From Trichuris trichiura (lineage: Eukaryota > Nematoda > Enoplea > Trichinellida > Trichuridae): a stretch of DNA of 64,000 nucleotides. The translations under genes were made by a program, and so were the position numbers. Location of the stretch: contig JBAJFE010000035.1 of NCBI GenBank assembly GCA_037903355.1, positions 124,001 to 188,000 of the forward strand, read 5' to 3'. Of this stretch, positions 60,382-64,000 are shown in pieces. The first letter of the stretch is position 1. Every line of letters begins with the position of its first letter. Below the pieces are notes generated by a model that was given only the letters and a program-made list of their open reading frames with translations, was not told the origin of the DNA and made no database searches.

Positions 60382-62701
60382 TCATTCTGTCATGGACGTA
60401 GGCAAGTTATTTCGTGACACCGTGTTAGGTTCGCTTTTCATGTTCAACAACGGTTTCCCTTTGAATTTTTGCTCTAGCGAAGTACTGTTAAGCGCAACTC
60501 TAGATTGCGAGTCACCTTTGAGGATCATTCGAACAAACTCTTGTTGTGCTTCAAGGTCTTTGTCTATCTGGTCGCTCTTGATGTTCTCGCTTGCTCTGTT
60601 TTGCGTTCCAGCCGTACCTGACAAGTTGCGAAGCAAATCCATTGGGCACGTCATTGGTTTCAGGTGGCTTAGGCTCCTATTTACGTCGCCATTGAACTTT
60701 TTGAGCGCACTTATTGAAGCATTCGTTTGCTGCCGTGGTACCATGCTGGCTAAGTACATGTCCTTAATTTCGTTCTCGGCACGATCAACTGAGTTGTAAA
60801 CTGCCGATTTCTCGTTGTCTTTCTGGCAGAGATCACGGCTGACCGCAAGATTGCGCGGCACGAAACTATTGCATTTCACTTGCTGTCCAAAAGTGGAAAC
60901 TTTTCGTGAACTAAGTCCAGTTGGAGCTTCTTCATTTTGCCACCTATCCACGATGGTTGGTAGTGCTTCTAGCTTGTGATTTTTTCTTGTCTCAATGGAC
61001 CTACTTTCCTTCTCTCCACTTGCATCAGGCATTATTGTCGATAGCAAGGCTGGCATAAATATCAAACCATGCGCCATACCAATGACAACGACTAGGAAAA
61101 CGGTTTTTACAAACGTTTCTACCATGTGCGATTCCAGGAATACAAGTGCCGAGACGCCTGCTATGGCCAGCAAACCGCTCTGTACAGTAGGTATGCCTAC
61201 ATGGCGGTATGTTACTACAAGGCGATCGTATGGCGTTATTCCGTATGCTGACTGAAACAACAAGTGAGTTATGCAAGCGTTTGAAAGTGGGCCAAAATAA
61301 TTCACCGAATAATGATAAGTTGCATGAGCGATGTAGTCCACAGAAAGCCCGATGCTCATTGTAATAGTTATCATGGAAATCATGTCTATGTGGACATGCC
61401 AAAAGGAAAGGATGCCAATTACGCCTAGGCATATTGAGACAATTGCTATGCCAACCCAGGCAACGCTCCAATAGCTGGACATGAATAGCATGACGACTAG
61501 AACCATGGTGGCCATGGCCACGAAAACGTCTTGTATTAAGGTTTGCAAGACCAGCGAATCCTGATCAACCAGCAAAAAACCTGGATGGAAAACAAATCCG
61601 GACAGAGAAGATTCTTTGAAACGCCTTGTCATTATTTCAGCTATTCTTGTATAGTTGCAACGACCGGCATTTCGTAGGCGGACGCTCATTTTCATATACT
61701 TGGCAGTTCGAAGCGAATCGCTCTCAAATCCAATGTCGCTTAGGTAATGTTGGTAACGGTTGTCGGCGAAAAATTTGCTCAGCACCATTTCAGCTCTGCG
61801 CGGTTCCTGCACGAGGCTTTCGTTAAGGCGTTGAGCAAATGCCATAGCTTCCGTGAGCCAAAATTCGCCTGGCGCAGAAAATTCCGTTGACGTCAACGAG
61901 TAGTACAGATTGAGAAATCTCTGTTGATCAACGCGGCTATTTATAGAAAATGTCTGATTGACGAAAACTGTGGCAAAGTCTGCATAACTAGAAAAATATC
62001 GATCATTCATCTTCAGTGTCATTGCAACGTATGAGCGCCTGGGTAACAAATGTTCAACGTTCAGCCCTATTACCACCGTGACTAAGCCATAGCAGAAGAA
62101 GGCAACGTACGCCAAATACATAATTATTATGATAACTTTGGAAAAAGGTGAACAAACCACTGCAGCTAGAGAAGTGCTGAAGATTTCGTTGTATCTGTCA
62201 AATGATCGCCACCCAATGTTGGCATTATCGATAAAGTGATTCTTTGGGCTACATGAACCTGTAAGAGAAATATTTATTACTAAGCTTGTTAATTTCTTTC
62301 ATACTATCTTTGGTATGTTTTATTGTTCTCCTGAACGTGAGGCAATGACGTCTGGAGACTTCTCTTCGTCCATCCAAAGCGAGAAGGGCGGTAAAAAAGG
62401 ACATTTGATAAGTGAACGTGCATAGTAAAGCCAAGGCGCAGTGAGTGCAAAACACTTCTGAAATGTTAGCATTAGTTTTCACTGCCCTTTCATCAGACCT
62501 CTCAAGCAATCGTGTACTTACGCACAGCTGGAAATGGAGTCAAGTTTCCCACAAGGAATGAAAGGCCGTCGGTTAATGAAGTTATCAAAATTGAAACTGC
62601 ACTGTTGCCAACGCTTTCAGCCGTTCTATCCTCAACGGTATTTGAAGGTTTAGTTGCTCTCCATGAGCTCAGCATGAGGAAAACGTTGTCAACGCTTACA
62701 G
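60382..62701 (-). CDS. ptr: Patched-related protein (RND/sterol-sensing family), 5' part not found
   Basis: Three minus-strand exons (62701-62522, 62457-62305, 62258-60382) join in phase, giving about 736 residues. They start inside the first sterol-sensing domain (SVDNVFLMLSSWRAT, corresponding to the family's GVDDMFVML) and continue with the conserved ALLALDGRREVSRRHC. The second RND half has GLSVDYIAHATYHYSVNYF and a run of membrane helices (VAMATMVLVVMLFMSSYWSV, VSICLGVIGILSFW). After the last helix (GMAHGLIFMPALLSTI) comes a polar cytoplasmic tail of about 210 residues. Patched-related proteins are multi-pass transporters, greatly expanded in nematodes, with roles in moulting and lipid handling. 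The first 300 or so residues expected are not visible in the remaining 1.3 kb, so the 5' exons lie beyond the window, behind a long intron, or are lost. Confidence 0.88.
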
Positions 62702-64000
62702 CTGTAAGACGAGTAAATTAACTAGCTTCGAAAAAGAACGATGTCAGAAGTAGAAACGGGCACTATCTGATGTTTCATCAGGATGACTTCGAGCCTCGGA
62801 AACAGCGAGTAACATTGAACAACATGATTTCTATTTTGCTTGACTTGACAGAGTAGCATTAGCACGTATGCGTTCATCTTTAGTATGTTACATTTTCAAT
62901 ATCCCACAAGAATTTTGTCAAAAGTATCAGCAATTGCATAGTCAGCGAATAGCAAAGCAATAGCGTCAATGCCACGTTCAAAATCCCGAAAATCATGACG
63001 TCATTCATCATATTAAGTTCTAACAATTGGAACACACTAGTTTCCTGCAACTTTGATTAATTTCGTTGTGGTTTGCATCTGAATTTTGCAGACAAAAGCT
63101 TTTCGCTAGTTCTCGCAGTATTATAGCTCAGTTTTCGTCAGACAGAGCCTGCGAGTCTCTGCCAAGTTTTCTTGGGGCGTCCCGACCTCGACCGACCGTT
63201 AATATAGAAATCACCGCTCCTGACAAGCATATCCTGTGATAATAGTCCCTCCCTGCTTGTTGGGACGTAATCCTTCTGGTTTCGGTATTTCTTTTCCTTG
63301 TTTACAAAGCGAAGGATACGCTGTGACTAATCCTGGCCTTTTCTGGGCTCGAAACGAAAGCAAAGCTTTGAAGTTTACTTGCCGCCAAAGGCGGTAGGCT
63401 TAGACAGTTCGTTTGGAATTGGCTTCCAAACTTAGTAACGGGAAATTATGCATACTTTTTATAATAGAATTCATTGTAAATTTAATAAATATGAGAATTT
63501 TGGCGCCCATCTGGCCCCTCTGCCTCATAATAAAAAGCACTTAAAAACGTTGCTTCAATGCCTTCGTTAAGTGACCCTGTATTAGTTATAGTAGCGTACT
63601 GACTCCGTGCCGTTCATTTATTCTTTGCTCTAAACAGCCGACTGACATTTGTTTTATTTAGGAAGTAAACTGTAGCCCTAACGTTTTAACCACGTTAAGC
63701 ACAGTTAAACCACGCAATGTGGATCATATTCCCCAGAGCTCCACGCTAATATATTGGTTGACAACTAAACAGCCAAAATACCGATTCCGTTCAAGAAAAA
63801 TGGAGCACGTTCTATTCTGCTCTTAACAATGCCTAAGGTTAAGCGTAAGTCCATATTTCTGCTTAGGCAAAGCCAAGCGCAGAACAGAATGGCCTGCAAC
63901 AAAGCCTACCGTATCCCACCACCGCTTTTTTAGGGATTTGCCGGTAATCCTATCCTACTCATGTTTAAGCTTAGCCGACATGTAAGATCTATATTTCGAC
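62702..64000. other. Presumed intron or 5' flank of the patched-related gene
   Basis: The exon starting at 62701 has a good acceptor (GTCTTACAG), so the transcript must continue upstream. No exon with the expected sequence (family PFLVLGIG) was found. A minus-strand hydrophobic frame at about 62890-63000 (VALTLLLCYSLTMQLLILL) does not match the family. A fold-back copy lies at 63810-63892. Confidence 0.4.
63810..63892. repeat. Fold-back family copy
   Basis: The arms TCTATTCTGCTCTTA (63811) and GCGCAGAACAGAATGG (about 63877) are inverted. Inner arms GCCTAAGG and GCTTAGGC flank an AT-rich centre. A further partial piece (AATCCTATCCTACTC, TTTAAGCTTAGCC) follows at about 63948. Confidence 0.6.

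Noticed and set aside
60365..60799. 144-codon plus-strand frame
   Set aside because: It is antisense to the cytoplasmic tail of the patched-related protein and has no support of its own.
1..64000. CRISPR arrays, bacterial operons, insertion sequences
   Set aside because: No regularly spaced repeats or prokaryotic gene layout; introns and protein families show a eukaryotic nuclear genome.

Overview
This is a eukaryotic nuclear window, most likely from a nematode, and probably a clade I (Trichinellida, Trichuris-like) worm. Genes are split by GT-AG introns that are mostly 45-70 bases long, with a few of 1-3.5 kb. The gene set is animal. The trehalose-6-phosphate synthase with a phosphatase-like C-terminus, the patched-related transporter and the rsr-2-type Cwc21 protein all fit nematodes. 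The clade assignment is inference, because no ribosomal or mitochondrial marker is present. Coding regions were assembled by hand: each splice junction was chosen by GT-AG sites, reading phase and match to the family.

Layout. 0.1-6.1 kb: a 17-exon ANKFN1/wide-awake homologue (ankyrin, fibronectin III, a conserved central region, Ras-association domain). 8.5-12.3 kb: trehalose-6-phosphate synthase, followed 270 bases later on the same strand by the complex I subunit NDUFS5. 16.0-18.6 kb (minus): a DNAJB6-type co-chaperone. 21.3-23.3 kb: an unrecognised type I membrane protein with one thrombospondin type 1-like repeat. 26.2-30.2 kb (minus): a Yippee-like (YPEL) zinc-binding protein with a 44-base exon and a 3.5 kb intron. 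31-40.5 kb: almost no recognisable genes, but unexplained open frames and a near-perfect long hairpin. 40.5-41.8 kb (minus): the splicing factor SRRM2/Cwc21 (rsr-2). 42.8-45.7 kb: mitochondrial ribosomal protein mL50, with its targeting exon 2.1 kb from the rest. 49.0-50.2 kb: an intronless UBE3D-like E3 ligase. 51.3-55.4 kb: a leishmanolysin-like (invadolysin) zinc protease in about ten exons. 55.7-56.3 kb: a weak candidate for a small secreted cysteine-rich protein. 60.4-62.7 kb (minus): the 3' two thirds of a patched-related (RND/sterol-sensing) protein whose 5' end could not be found.

The genes do not form one pathway. Two encode mitochondrial proteins (NDUFS5, mL50). Others cover splicing, ubiquitin transfer, chaperone activity, trehalose synthesis and the cell surface. 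Between genes there is a dispersed family of AT-rich fold-back elements with arms resembling CCTATTCTGCCC / GGGCAGAATAGG and ends resembling TCATACTGTAA. At least six full or partial copies are visible, and they look like non-autonomous MITE-type elements.

The observations most worth following are the membrane protein at 21.3-23.3 kb, the apparently inactive phosphatase-like domain of the trehalose synthase, the missing 5' end of the patched-related gene, the 76-base hairpin at 38.5 kb, and the fold-back family.
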